64,000 nucleotides of DNA from assembly GCA_963739385.1 (NCBI GenBank), contig CAVUAI010000067.1, positions 1 through 64,000 on the forward strand. The letters run 5' to 3'. The notes beneath the pieces are model-generated. The model worked only from the letters and a program-made list of their open reading frames with translations. It searched no databases and was not told the DNA's origin. The position numbers and the translations under genes are program-made. The DNA comes from VAZQ01 sp963739385 (GTDB lineage: Bacteria > Pseudomonadota > Alphaproteobacteria > Rhizobiales > Xanthobacteraceae). Below are positions 1-8,084 of the stretch, piece after piece. Position 1 is the stretch's first letter, and each line of letters begins with the position of its first letter.

Positions 1-1
1 G

Positions 2-267
2 GTCCACAGAGACGAAGATAGCCACTTCGGCGTCTCGTTCCCGGATTTCCCCGGCGCCGTCACCGCCGCCCGCACCCTCGATGATGCGCTCGAACGAGCC
101 GAGGAGGCGCTCGCCCAGCACGTCGAAGGCATGGCCGAGGACGGCGAACCCATCCCGCCACCCTCCGCTTTGCCGAGATCATTAGGCACTACCCCGACGC
201 CATGCCGGTGCTCGTTCCGCTTCCGCTCACAAGGACCGTGTTCACCAAGCGAAGAGGGCGGCGATGA
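2..267 (+). pseudogene. HicB-like antitoxin, 5' end outside window, frameshifted
   Basis: The first reading frame gives HFGVSFPDFPGAVTA, then a helical stretch and EGMAEDGEPIPPPSA, the typical pattern of HicB-type antitoxins (partial RNase H fold, partner of the HicA mRNA interferase). After about position 171 the family-like continuation (AEIIRHYPDAMPVLVPLP) lies in the next frame and stops at 265-267, so a one-base shift separates the halves. The start codon is left of the window and no HicA gene can be seen. Either the antitoxin is decayed or the base call is wrong. Family assignment is by pattern recognition only. Confidence 0.65.
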
Positions 268-321
268 GCCTCGACCGCCCAGGACCTTGTCAGTGTACCG
301 GCACGCATGCTCGCCCCCTGC

Positions 322-598
322 CTACCGCTCGGCCAGCTTCGCCCATTCCAGCCACTGCTGCCACGCCACTTCGAGCTGGGCCTTGGCCGCTTCGAGCGTT
401 TGGCGCGTGGCCGTGATCTCTGATTTCACGCCGTCGGCCGAACATGCCGTTGAGGGCCCAGAACCAACGCAAATGTTCCGGCCCTTCTAGATGCTCGTAG
501 ATGCGGCCTACGGCCCACGCGCCGCAGTAGATAGTGAAGTCGACGCGGCCCTTATGGACCGGTGACGACAAGCCAGTCGCGCGCATGGTGAGTGCCAT
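322..598 (-). pseudogene. conserved hypothetical protein of rhizobia, frameshifted
   Basis: The first frame (from 598 downwards) carries GRIYEHLEGPEHLRWFWALN, typical of a short protein often seen in Bradyrhizobium-like genomes. The expected C-terminal part (TRQTLEAAKAQLEVAWQQW followed by LEWAKLAER and a stop at 322-324) is in a different frame, shifted near position 435. Both halves look conserved, so a single-base indel has split the gene. The family function is unknown to me. With the HicB-like gene beside it, this makes two frameshifted genes in the first 600 bases. Confidence 0.6.
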
Positions 599-682
599 TG
601 AACGCTCGGGCTAAGCTCTAATGCCGCGTCTGATCCAAGCGAAAATAGCTCCCGCACCATAGAAGAGAGGAATGCGAGCTTC

Positions 683-784
683 ATGCTTTGTTGCGCAATC
701 GCCTCGGCGGTTTCGGCCTTCGCAATCGCAGTGGCAATGGGCATTGCGCTCTACGCGTTCTTCAGCTCATTGATAGTGGAATAG
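683..784 (+). CDS. possible 33-residue membrane peptide
   Basis: A short frame encodes a mostly hydrophobic peptide (AVSAFAIAVAMGIALYAFF) that could form one membrane helix. A purine-rich AGAGAGG lies 12 bases before the ATG, which is a long spacing. It stands alone between two minus-strand genes. Nothing else supports it, so it is only a candidate. Confidence 0.3.
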   Translation: MLCCAIASAVSAFAIAVAMGIALYAFFSSLIVE

Positions 785-802
785 CCGGCGGGGACGCTTG
801 GG

Positions 803-1270
803 CTATTTCTGATCACCTGCCCCACTATTAACGTTCTCTGGTCGTGGAGTAGGGCCGCGCCGGCTGTCCTCAACAATGCTCGCGCCCTTCCGCAATGTGA
901 TCGCCGCGTGGGGCCAACGCTCGCAGGCGGCTCGATATGCGCCCCGAGCCACGATGAGGTTCTCAATACCAGCAAGGTGCTCAACGACGCCCGTGCCATC
1001 ATCCGTCCAAATGTCTACACGGAACGGAAAATAGGTTCGTGTGGTCTTGTCAGCGGTGGCCGCAACATCAGTAGACGCCTGCCGTAGTTGAGCCGCTGCA
1101 GCGTAGATGGCCTGGACGATCTTCTCGAACTCCTCTTTGGTCGTCGTGGCTGCAGGCAGTGTCACATCAAATGCCCGCTCAATGGCGTCGCGGATCACGC
1201 CCAAGCCGGCGACAACGTCCTGATAGTCCTGGAGAAGCGCCAGATGGCGCTGGGCATCGCTCTTCGGCAT
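803..1270 (-). CDS. hypothetical protein, 155 aa
   Basis: A complete frame with AGGAG seven bases before the ATG. The N-terminal half is predicted helical (LALLQDYQDVVAGLGVIRDA), and the C-terminal half contains ENLIVARGAYRAACERWP and ITLRKGASIVEDSRR. This C-terminal wording recurs in short uncharacterised rhizobial proteins. No signal peptide or membrane helix is seen, so it is probably cytoplasmic. No catalytic motif is recognised. Confidence 0.65.
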   Translation of the reverse strand: MPKSDAQRHLALLQDYQDVVAGLGVIRDAIERAFDVTLPAATTTKEEFEKIVQAIYAAAAQLRQASTDVAATADKTTRTYFPFRVDIWTDDGTGVVEHLAGIENLIVARGAYRAACERWPHAAITLRKGASIVEDSRRGPTPRPENVNSGAGDQK

Positions 1271-1344
1271 CGGATGCTCCTACTGGAACCCACAATCGCT
1301 TCGATGTGTTTTAACCAATGCCTGGACCAAAGGGGAGTGCCGCT

Positions 1345-1515
1345 ATGGCCACCGACCGAGAATGCCTGGACTACGCACATGAGTGTATGCGGTTGGCTGG
1401 ACTGACCGACGAGCCGGAAATTCGCGATCAGCTTTGCGCACTGGCTCGCGAGTGGATGGCCGCTGCTATGCACGAGCGCGATGTGCTGATCTTTCCCTCA
1501 AGCAGACGAGCGTAG
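1345..1515 (+). CDS. small conserved rhizobial protein, 56 aa
   Basis: The protein begins MATDRECLDYAHECMRLAG and continues with an acidic helical segment ending in AREWMAAAMHERD. This matches a short protein family common in Bradyrhizobium and relatives, function unknown. AGGGGAG lies seven bases before the chosen ATG; an ATG nine codons upstream lacks such a site. It is a soluble helical protein with no partner gene nearby. Confidence 0.65.
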   Translation: MATDRECLDYAHECMRLAGLTDEPEIRDQLCALAREWMAAAMHERDVLIFPSSRRA

Positions 1516-1574
1516 GCACCTGCCAACCAGGAAATCTTCGACGCCGGCGGAATGATCGTCGCGGCAATGATCCC

Positions 1575-1783
1575 TTAACCCGCCCGCCGTGTAATGCCCG
1601 CGACCGGCGGCTCTCCCGTTAACCGTTCCCAGACTTGGCGATCATTCGATCACCGGGACGGTCGCCGGTCACCACCCCTGCAAGGGCGCGTTAACTCGCG
1701 CGGCGCGTAATCCCGCCGACCGGCGGTCACAACTACCCCAAGCCAGCCGCGATCATCCGACCGCGGTCGACCGCCGGTCACCA
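1575..1783. repeat. two diverged direct repeat units with internal inverted motif
   Basis: Unit one (about 1575-1674) and unit two (about 1691-1783) both begin with TTAAC, share GTAAT and GACCGGCGG, then CGATCAT and finally GCCGGTCACCA. Within each unit GACCGGCGG and the closing CGCCGGTC face each other as an inverted repeat, so each copy can form a long hairpin. The stretch 1516-1797 has no other support for a gene. Confidence 0.45.
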
Positions 1784-1797
1784 ATCAAGCGCCAGCC

Positions 1798-1902
1798 ATG
1801 ACCAATCCGATCCGCATTGTCGCCCTGCTGCTGCTCGCAAACCTCGTGCTGACGCTGGCCACCATCGGGCTCGTACTGGCCAAAAACCTAGGCTGCTCTT
1901 GA
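1798..1902 (+). CDS. possible 34-residue membrane protein
   Basis: The frame encodes one clear hydrophobic helix (IVALLLLANLVLTLATIGLV) flanked by short polar ends. There is no convincing ribosome-binding site. It sits just after the repeat pair and before another tiny membrane protein gene. It is a candidate only. Confidence 0.35.
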   Translation: MTNPIRIVALLLLANLVLTLATIGLVLAKNLGCS

Positions 1903-2027
1903 CCCGCGCCGCGCAGGCTCGCGCCAACGGTCCATTACGCCGGTCACCCCGCGGCCGGCATCTGCCCCGGTAAAATTCAGCCGGGCTTGTGAAGCAGATC
2001 ACACCGGCCGCAGAAGGCGCACGACAT

Positions 2028-2050
2028 CCTCCCCATACCCAACGGGGAGG
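2028..2050 (+). promoter_or_regulatory. hairpin covering the ribosome-binding site of the next gene
   Basis: CCTCCCC at 2028-2034 pairs perfectly with GGGGAGG at 2044-2050 across a nine-base loop. GGGGAGG is the Shine-Dalgarno sequence of the small gene starting at 2057, so the hairpin would hide it. The core (CATCCTCC, TACCCA, GGGGAGG) recurs near 34010-34032. Regulation is an inference from pairing only. Confidence 0.4.
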
Positions 2051-2056
2051 TTTAAC

Positions 2057-2209
2057 ATGCTCGGACTACTCGCTTTCGCGATCTTAGCAGTGGCCCTCGC
2101 TGCACCCTTTGTTGTCCCGCTTATGTGGGGCCAGATCGAACAATCCAGCCAGGACGAAGCGGCCGCCGCGAAAGATTGCCGCGAGTCCTCGACCACACAG
2201 TCCGCTTGA
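2057..2209 (+). CDS. small membrane-anchored protein, 50 aa
   Basis: The frame has a strong ribosome-binding site (GGGGAGG six bases before the ATG). An N-terminal hydrophobic helix (LLAFAILAVALAAPFVVPLM) is followed by a short polar, acidic tail. It is probably a single-pass inner-membrane protein. The binding site lies in the stem of the hairpin at 2028-2050, so translation may depend on melting that structure. The family is unknown. Confidence 0.55.
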   Translation: MLGLLAFAILAVALAAPFVVPLMWGQIEQSSQDEAAAAKDCRESSTTQSA

Positions 2210-2272
2210 GCAATTTGAACGGCGTAGCGCTCGGCAGCAAGATCCGGATCCGGAACCGGCACAAGCCTGTCA

Positions 2273-2296
2273 AACAGACACGAGTTCGCGTCTGTT
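2273..2296. terminator. hairpin, possible terminator
   Basis: AACAGAC and GTCTGTT form a perfect seven-base stem with a partly paired interior. It lies between the small plus-strand gene ending at 2209 and the TRAP operon ending at 2417, so it could end transcription from either side. It has no clear T-run. Confidence 0.3.
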
Positions 2297-2416
2297 ACTC
2301 CAGGGCCTCACATCCATGGCACTCACCAGTTGAGGAGCCGGGGCACAGCTTCAGTGACGGAAGTCTGCGCGCAGGGCCGAAGAGCGGACTACGGTGGGGC
2401 CGCTGTGGCGGCGCGA

Positions 2417-3679
2417 TCAGAATCGGATCGTAAGCGCAGGGACGTAGCTGATCGCCAGCAGTAGCGCGATGGCTACGAAGAAGAACGGCCACAACGCCTT
2501 CGTCGTCTCCCCCATCGTGCTGCCCGCGATAGTGGAGGAGATGAACAGAGTGGTTCCAACTGGCGGCGTGTAGAGGCCGATCCCGAGATTGAGAACCATC
2601 ATCAGCCCGAGCTGCAGGGGGTCCAACCCAATCTGCTGCGCCAGCGGGACGAAGATCGGCGCCAGCAGCAGGATCGCGGGCGCGAGGTCGAGCGGGCCAC
2701 CAATTACCAGCATGATCACGTTCATGGCCATGATCACGAGCCAGGGCTCGCGCAGGGTGGTGGAAACCCACTCGGCGAAGCGCTGCGGGACCTGATCATA
2801 GGTCAGAATCCAACTCGCCGCCGCGCTACCCATGATGACCATCATGACAATGCCGGTAGCGATCCCGGCATCGATCATGGCCTTGTGGAAGCGGCGCCAC
2901 GACATGTCGCGGTAGAGCAGCAGGCTAGCGACCAGCGCGTAAAGGACCGCCATCACCGCGATCTCTGTCGGCGTCGCGAAGCCGAAGCGAAGTGCGATCA
3001 GGATCAGGATCGGAAGGACCAGCGCCGGCGTGGCCAGCAGCGCCAATCGGACGACCCGGCGCATGTCGAAGGGAGGAGCCTCGGTGGAAAGGTTTAGCCG
3101 ACGAGCCTTCCACCAGCAGACAGCAATGAACCCCAAGGCCATCAGAATGCCCGGCAGCACCCCGGCCAGGAATAGGTCCCCGATGCTGACGCCGCTCACC
3201 ACGGCGTAGAGGATCATTGGGATCGACGGCGGGATCAGGATGTCGATCACGGCCGAGGTCGCGTTGTTAGCTGCGCAAAGCCCAGCCGGATAGCCCTGTC
3301 GCTTCTGCCAGGGGATGAGCACCGAACCGAGCGCGCTGGCATTGGCAACAGCGCTGCCGGAGACGCCGCCGAAGACGACGGAACCGACGACAGTGGTGGA
3401 GAGTGCACCGCCTCGCAGCCGTTGCATCAGCTCACCTGAAAAGCGTAACAGTTCCTCGCCCAAGCGCCCTTCCATGATGAGGGTGCCCGCCAGGATGAAG
3501 AAGGGCAGTGCCAGCATGGGAAAGGACTGGGTCTGCTGGAACATCTGCTGCACGACGAGCAGGAGCGGCAGCTGGCCATCCCAGAGCAGCGCAACGCCGG
3601 AAGCGATCACGAGAGCATGCGCGACGGGGACAACCGCCACCATGAGCACGCAGAAAGCAACGACCAGCACGAGGCTCAT
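2417..3679 (-). CDS. dctM: TRAP transporter large permease (DctM family)
   Basis: The 420-residue protein is hydrophobic throughout, with about a dozen membrane segments. It carries the family hallmark FGGVSGSAVANASALGS near residues 103-119 and IDILIPPSIPMILYA near 148. Length and pattern match DctM/SiaM large subunits, which drive sodium-coupled uptake of a substrate handed over by the DctP-type binding protein. It overlaps dctQ by four bases (ATGA), indicating coupled translation, and is the last gene of the cluster starting with SDR or LysR. Substrate cannot be read from this subunit. Confidence 0.93.
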   Translation of the reverse strand: MSLVLVVAFCVLMVAVVPVAHALVIASGVALLWDGQLPLLLVVQQMFQQTQSFPMLALPFFILAGTLIMEGRLGEELLRFSGELMQRLRGGALSTTVVGSVVFGGVSGSAVANASALGSVLIPWQKRQGYPAGLCAANNATSAVIDILIPPSIPMILYAVVSGVSIGDLFLAGVLPGILMALGFIAVCWWKARRLNLSTEAPPFDMRRVVRLALLATPALVLPILILIALRFGFATPTEIAVMAVLYALVASLLLYRDMSWRRFHKAMIDAGIATGIVMMVIMGSAAASWILTYDQVPQRFAEWVSTTLREPWLVIMAMNVIMLVIGGPLDLAPAILLLAPIFVPLAQQIGLDPLQLGLMMVLNLGIGLYTPPVGTTLFISSTIAGSTMGETTKALWPFFFVAIALLLAISYVPALTIRF

Positions 3680-4278
3680 GTTGGCATCTCCTCCGGGCTT
3701 GGCCGAGGCATTGCCTCAGGGCCGATGACGGCTAACCGAATGGCAACTGTGAGGGTTGAGAGGGCCAGCAGGGCACAGCCTGCAGCGATCGCCCAGTAGC
3801 CGTAGGTCTTGGGCAACCCGAGAGCGGGACTGCGTTCGACCGCAACGATGTCGGCAACCGCGAGCGACTGCCAGCACAGGAAGGCGTAGGCGCAAATCAC
3901 CAGCGCATGGCCTACGAGCAGAACGATGCGATCTCCGTTGCGGCCGAGTCGTCCGAGGAGCCATTCGACCGCAATGTGTCCACCGTGCTGCACTGCGAGC
4001 GCGACCCCGGCCATAATGAACCACGGGAAGACCTGCTCTGGCACCTCCTCCGCCCAGTCGAAGCCGCCGGTCGCGAGGACGTAGCGAGCGACGACGTTTG
4101 CCGTCAGCACGCCCATCAGGATAACCCCCGTGACCAAAAGAACGCCTTCACAGAGCAGGGCCACGCCCCGATCCGCTTTGTCCGCTGCGATCAGAAGACC
4201 GCTGCGCGGGAGTTGTGGACCCGGGAGGACCACCGCCTCCCCGGGCGTGATCGGTGTGGTGTGGAACGGGTGTTCCAC
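3676..4278 (-). CDS. dctQ: TRAP transporter small permease (DctQ family)
   Basis: The 200-residue protein has four hydrophobic segments. It includes the DctQ-typical FDWAEEVPEQVFPWFIMAG around residues 74-92, followed by a glycine-histidine stretch (VALAVQHGGHIAVEWLLG). DctQ forms the membrane complex with DctM. An unusually long polar N-terminus (about 35 residues) precedes the first helix. The gene sits between dctP (one base away) and dctM (four-base overlap), in the standard order. Confidence 0.92.
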   Translation of the reverse strand: MEHPFHTTPITPGEAVVLPGPQLPRSGLLIAADKADRGVALLCEGVLLVTGVILMGVLTANVVARYVLATGGFDWAEEVPEQVFPWFIMAGVALAVQHGGHIAVEWLLGRLGRNGDRIVLLVGHALVICAYAFLCWQSLAVADIVAVERSPALGLPKTYGYWAIAAGCALLALSTLTVAIRLAVIGPEAMPRPSPEEMPT

Positions 4279-4279
4279 C

Positions 4280-5278
4280 TCAGGCCGCCGCGGCGGCGCG
4301 TAGCCGCTTCACGAAGTCTCCGAAGGGCCGGGCCTGCCACTTCTCGGCAACCGACGCTGTAGCGTTCCGGAACGGCGTTTGGTCCACTTCGTTCACCGCG
4401 ATCGCGGAATTCGCGCGGAACTCGCCTAACAGCCGCATGTCGATCTCTTGAGAGAGTGTGCGCTGGTGTGCCGTAGCCTCACGCGCGACCTCCTGAATCA
4501 AGCTCCGGTCTTCTGGCCGCAGACGACCCCATGCAATCCGAGAGGCGAAGACGGGATTGCACTCCCACTTATGCCCGGTAAGTGAGATGAGGCGGTTCAC
4601 CTCGAAAAGCTTCGAAGAATGTATGTTGGCGAGTGGGTTCTCTTGGCCGTCCACGACACCCTGCTGAAGCGCGACGTAGAGCTCGTTAAAATTGATCTGC
4701 TGCGTCGCGGCACCGAGGGCTTGGAAGATGTCGATGGTCATCGGATCGGGCGGGGTGCGGATCTTCAGGCCGCGGAAATCATCAGGCCGGGTGATCGGGC
4801 GCTTGCTGTTGGTGGTGTGGCGAATGCCGTTGTCCCACCAGCCGAGGGCGATCAAACCGACGTTCTCAAACCGCTTCGAAAGCTCGTCGCCGACTGCACC
4901 GTCCACTACGTTGTAAGCGGCCGAGGCGTTCGCAAACAGGAAAGGCAGGCCGAGTGCGGCCAATTCGGGCAGCACGGCGGACGAGGCGCCCTGGCTATTG
5001 ACGGACATGTCGAGCGTGCCGGTGCGAAGCGCCGTGAGCATCGCAGCGTCATCGCCGAGCTGCGCAGAGCCCGCCACCCGCACCTCGATCCGGCCGTTGC
5101 TGCGCTCGCGCAGCAGCGTGGCCATGCGTTCCGCAGCGACGCTGCGCGGGTTGCCCGGCGCGGCGCCGTGGCCGAGCGTCAGGCGAACCTGCCCCTGGGC
5201 GCGCAAGATGGACGGAGTGGCGAGGGTAACTGCCACGCCGAGCAGAAGTGCCCGGCGCGTGAGCTTGAGCGTCATCAT
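4280..5278 (-). CDS. dctP: TRAP transporter substrate-binding protein (DctP family)
   Basis: This 332-residue periplasmic protein starts with a signal peptide bearing a twin-arginine-like TRRALLLG and a cleavage region at ILRAQG. The mature part has the DctP fold features: FRGLKIRTPPDPM near residues 165-177 holds the conserved arginine that usually contacts a substrate carboxylate, and LYVALQQGVVDGQENP follows near 200-215. GGGAGAA precedes the ATG. It is the first gene of the transporter and follows the transketolase genes by 39 bases, so the ligand is probably the compound that the SDR and transketolase process. Likely an acidic ligand, identity unknown. Confidence 0.92.
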   Translation of the reverse strand: MMTLKLTRRALLLGVAVTLATPSILRAQGQVRLTLGHGAAPGNPRSVAAERMATLLRERSNGRIEVRVAGSAQLGDDAAMLTALRTGTLDMSVNSQGASSAVLPELAALGLPFLFANASAAYNVVDGAVGDELSKRFENVGLIALGWWDNGIRHTTNSKRPITRPDDFRGLKIRTPPDPMTIDIFQALGAATQQINFNELYVALQQGVVDGQENPLANIHSSKLFEVNRLISLTGHKWECNPVFASRIAWGRLRPEDRSLIQEVAREATAHQRTLSQEIDMRLLGEFRANSAIAVNEVDQTPFRNATASVAEKWQARPFGDFVKRLRAAAAA

Positions 5279-5317
5279 GTTCTCCTCCCAGAGAATGACC
5301 GCTGGTTCGAGCGGTCG

Positions 5318-6370
5318 CTAGAGCTGGCGCTTGATACTCTCCGCCATCGCCGTCGCCGAGATGCCATAGCGGTCGTGCAAAGTCGGTAGCGCTCCGGCAT
5401 CGAGAAAGGCATCCGGCAGCGCCACTTGACTGAAGCGATGGGGAGCGACGCCTGCGCGCAGCAGCGCGCCTGCAGTCGCCTCGCCAAGGCCTCCGATCAC
5501 TGAGTGGTTCTCCGCGACCACGACAAGACGTCCATTCCGGCGGGCCTCGCGGACAATCGTTTTCTCGTCCAGAGGCTTGATGGTCGGCACATGCAACACC
5601 GCAACATTGACGCGGTGGCTCTCTAACAGGTTTGCGGTTTCTAGCGCCCGCATGGTCATGAAACCGGAGGAGATGACAAGCACGTCAGCGCCGTCTCGGA
5701 TCAGTTTCGCCTTGCCAAGCTCAAACGTGTAGTCGTATTCGTCGAGGACCAACGGAACGTTGCCCCGAAGAAGACGCATGTAGACTGGACCTTCATGGGC
5801 TGCGATCGCGTGGGTGGCCTGCTCGATGTCCAGCGCGTCGCAAGGGTCGACGATCGTGAGGTCCGGCATCCCGCGGAAGATCGCGATGTCCTCGGTGGCC
5901 TGGTGGCTCGGGCCATAGCCCGTTGTCAGGCCGGGCAGCGCGCAGCAGACCTTGACGTTCAGGCCCTCCTCGGCAATCCCCTGACTGATGAAGTCGTAGG
6001 TTCTGCGTGAGGCGAATACAGCGTAAGTCGTCACGAAGGGTACGAAGCCCTCGTGAGCCAGACCGGCGGCCGCAAGCATTAGATTTTGCTCGGCCATACC
6101 CATCTGGTAATAGCGGTCCGGATACTCCTTTGCGAAGACGTGGAGGTCCGTGTACTTGCTAAGATCAGCGGTCATGCCGACGATCTCAGGACGGGTCTTC
6201 GCCACCTCCACCAAAGCGCGCCCGAACGGCGCCGCACTCGTCCGTTGGCCTTCCGAGGCCAGCGAGGCAATCATGGCTGAGGTGGTGAGCCGCGGCTTCG
6301 AAGAGTCGGGCGACTTTCGCGATATTTCGGCCAGCGCGGCGCCGCCGCGCCAAGGTCCCCGCCTGCTCAT
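5318..6370 (-). CDS. transketolase C-terminal subunit (split transketolase)
   Basis: The 350-residue protein contains the pyrimidine-binding and C-terminal transketolase domains. MGMAEQNLMLAAAGLA carries the glutamate that activates thiamine diphosphate, and GPSHQATEDIAIFRGMP follows. The start at 6370 was chosen because GGGGAGG lies just upstream and the ATG overlaps the stop of the N-terminal subunit (ATGA); an in-frame start 14 codons earlier lies inside that gene. With its partner it would make one active enzyme moving a two-carbon ketol unit. Such split pairs sit in catabolic clusters for unusual sugars or sugar acids. Confidence 0.9.
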   Translation of the reverse strand: MSRRGPWRGGAALAEISRKSPDSSKPRLTTSAMIASLASEGQRTSAAPFGRALVEVAKTRPEIVGMTADLSKYTDLHVFAKEYPDRYYQMGMAEQNLMLAAAGLAHEGFVPFVTTYAVFASRRTYDFISQGIAEEGLNVKVCCALPGLTTGYGPSHQATEDIAIFRGMPDLTIVDPCDALDIEQATHAIAAHEGPVYMRLLRGNVPLVLDEYDYTFELGKAKLIRDGADVLVISSGFMTMRALETANLLESHRVNVAVLHVPTIKPLDEKTIVREARRNGRLVVVAENHSVIGGLGEATAGALLRAGVAPHRFSQVALPDAFLDAGALPTLHDRYGISATAMAESIKRQL

Positions 6371-7218
6371 GACATCCTCCCCGTGTCGAGCGCTTCGATC
6401 GCGAGCGCCCATTCCCGTTGCTCCACCCGGAAGAAGTGCGACTTGTCGCGAGTTTCGAGGAACGGCACGCCCTTAGCCATCTTGGTGTCGCAGATGATTA
6501 CCCGCGGCTTCGGCTCAGGTAGCGAGCGCGCGGCGTCGAACGCGCGGACAAGCGCTCCCATATCGTTGCCATTCACCCGCTGGACATGCCAGCCGAACGC
6601 CTCCCACTTGGCCGGCAGCGGCTCAAAGTTGAGCACGCCGGTTGAGGGCCCGTCGGCCTGCATCTGGTTGACGTCGACGAGGCAGATCAGGTTGTCGAGC
6701 TTCCAGTGACCTGCGGACATTGCCGCTTCCCAGGTCGGACCTTCGTTCAATTCACCGTCTGACATAAGATTGTAAACGAAGGACTTGGACGACTTGCGCT
6801 TCAGTCCGAGGCCCATGCCGACAGAGATACCGAGGCCAATCCCGAGAGAGCCGCCGCTGATCTCCATCCCCGGGGTATAGCTAGCCATGCCCGACATCGG
6901 CAGGCGGCTATCGTCGGTCCCGTAGGTCCCCAACTCGTCCTGCGGAATGATGCCTGCCTCGATCAACACCGCGTAAAGCGCGATGGCGTAGTGACCGATC
7001 GAGAGGAGGAAGCGGTCACGGCCTTCCCAATACGGCTCCTCCGGCCGATAGTTGAGCGCGTGGAAGTAGGATACCGCGAGCACATCGGCGACGCCGAGTG
7101 CCTGCGCGATGTAGCCCTGTCCCTGCACTTCACCCATGCGCAGCGCATTGCGCCGAATACGCCGGGCGCGGTCTTCGAGAGTTGGCGCATTCGCCAGAGT
7201 CTTGATGAGCACTTCCAT
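6367..7218 (-). CDS. transketolase N-terminal subunit (split transketolase)
   Basis: This 283-residue protein is the thiamine-diphosphate-binding half. MSDGELNEGPTWEAAMSAGH plus the following asparagine (LVDVNQ) is the GDG-to-N cofactor motif, with serine in place of the first glycine, as is common in split enzymes. SIGHYAIALYAVLIEAG is also typical. Start at 7218 has GGAG seven bases upstream; an ATG at 7230 is possible. It overlaps the C-terminal subunit by four bases and follows the SDR gene by about 30 bases, so the three are almost surely one operon. Confidence 0.9.
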   Translation of the reverse strand: MEVLIKTLANAPTLEDRARRIRRNALRMGEVQGQGYIAQALGVADVLAVSYFHALNYRPEEPYWEGRDRFLLSIGHYAIALYAVLIEAGIIPQDELGTYGTDDSRLPMSGMASYTPGMEISGGSLGIGLGISVGMGLGLKRKSSKSFVYNLMSDGELNEGPTWEAAMSAGHWKLDNLICLVDVNQMQADGPSTGVLNFEPLPAKWEAFGWHVQRVNGNDMGALVRAFDAARSLPEPKPRVIICDTKMAKGVPFLETRDKSHFFRVEQREWALAIEALDTGRMS

Positions 7219-7247
7219 CCCAATCTCCATTATTCGTGCGGCCGCTA

Positions 7248-7997
7248 TTAGTGGATGAGCATGCCGCCATTGACGTCGATCACCGCACCCGTGACGTAGG
7301 CGGAGAGGTCGGAGGCGAGGAACAAGTAGATGTTCGCCACGTCCCTCGCGTCGCCCAGTCGGTTGAGCGGGATGCCCTTGATTATGTCGGCCTTCATCTC
7401 GGGCGTGAGCTTGTCGCCGGTGATATCCGTCTGGATCAGGCCGGGTGTCACGCTGTTCACGCGTATGCCGTCCGGTCCAAGCTCGCGCGCCATGGCCTTG
7501 GCGAGCCCAAGGACTCCGGCTTTGGCCGCCGAGTAATGCGGTCCGCCGAAGATACCGCCTCCGCGCTGTGCGGAGACCGACGACATGCAAGCGATCGAGC
7601 CTTGCTTTCGGGTCCGCATGTGCGGGATGAGCGCTTGGCTGAGAAAAAGGACGCCTGTTAGGTTCACATCCACGACCAGCTGCCAGTTCTCGGGGGCGAT
7701 CTCCATCAGTTTGAGGGGCTGGGTGATCCCAGCGTTGTTGATTAGGATGTCGATCTTGCCAAAGGCGGCAATGGCCTGCTCGGCCGCTTGGCGACAGCTC
7801 GTCAGGTCCCCAACATCGCAGCCGATGCCGATGTGTCCGGTGCCGAGCTCTTGAGCTGCCTGCTCGGCGCCCGCTGCATCGAGATCAAGAATGGCGATGC
7901 GCGCGCCCTGCTCGGCGAAAAGCTTCGCCGTGGCGCGGCCGATCCCGCGCGCACTGGCCGCCCCCGAGATAACGGCGGTTTTGTCGGTGAGCAGCAT
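7248..7997 (-). CDS. SDR-family NAD(P)-dependent oxidoreductase
   Basis: The 249-residue protein is a classical short-chain dehydrogenase: SGAASARGIGRATA at the N-terminus binds the nucleotide (with extra residues compared with TGxxxGxG), NNAG lies near residue 90, and YSAAKAGVLGLAKAMAREL gives the catalytic YxxxK near 154-158. The C-terminus is YVTGAVIDVNGGMLIH. ILDLD after the second strand favours NAD(H) over NADP(H). Position ahead of split transketolase and TRAP genes suggests it oxidises or reduces the imported compound. Annotation as FabG would be over-specific. Confidence 0.88.
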   Translation of the reverse strand: MLLTDKTAVISGAASARGIGRATAKLFAEQGARIAILDLDAAGAEQAAQELGTGHIGIGCDVGDLTSCRQAAEQAIAAFGKIDILINNAGITQPLKLMEIAPENWQLVVDVNLTGVLFLSQALIPHMRTRKQGSIACMSSVSAQRGGGIFGGPHYSAAKAGVLGLAKAMARELGPDGIRVNSVTPGLIQTDITGDKLTPEMKADIIKGIPLNRLGDARDVANIYLFLASDLSAYVTGAVIDVNGGMLIH

Positions 7998-8084
7998 GCG
8001 TTCTCCACGGCGTTGTTTGCCGGGGTATAGGTCGCACTTGGCTCACCTACAAACGAGAATTTCCCTCTGATTGATGAGTTCAGC

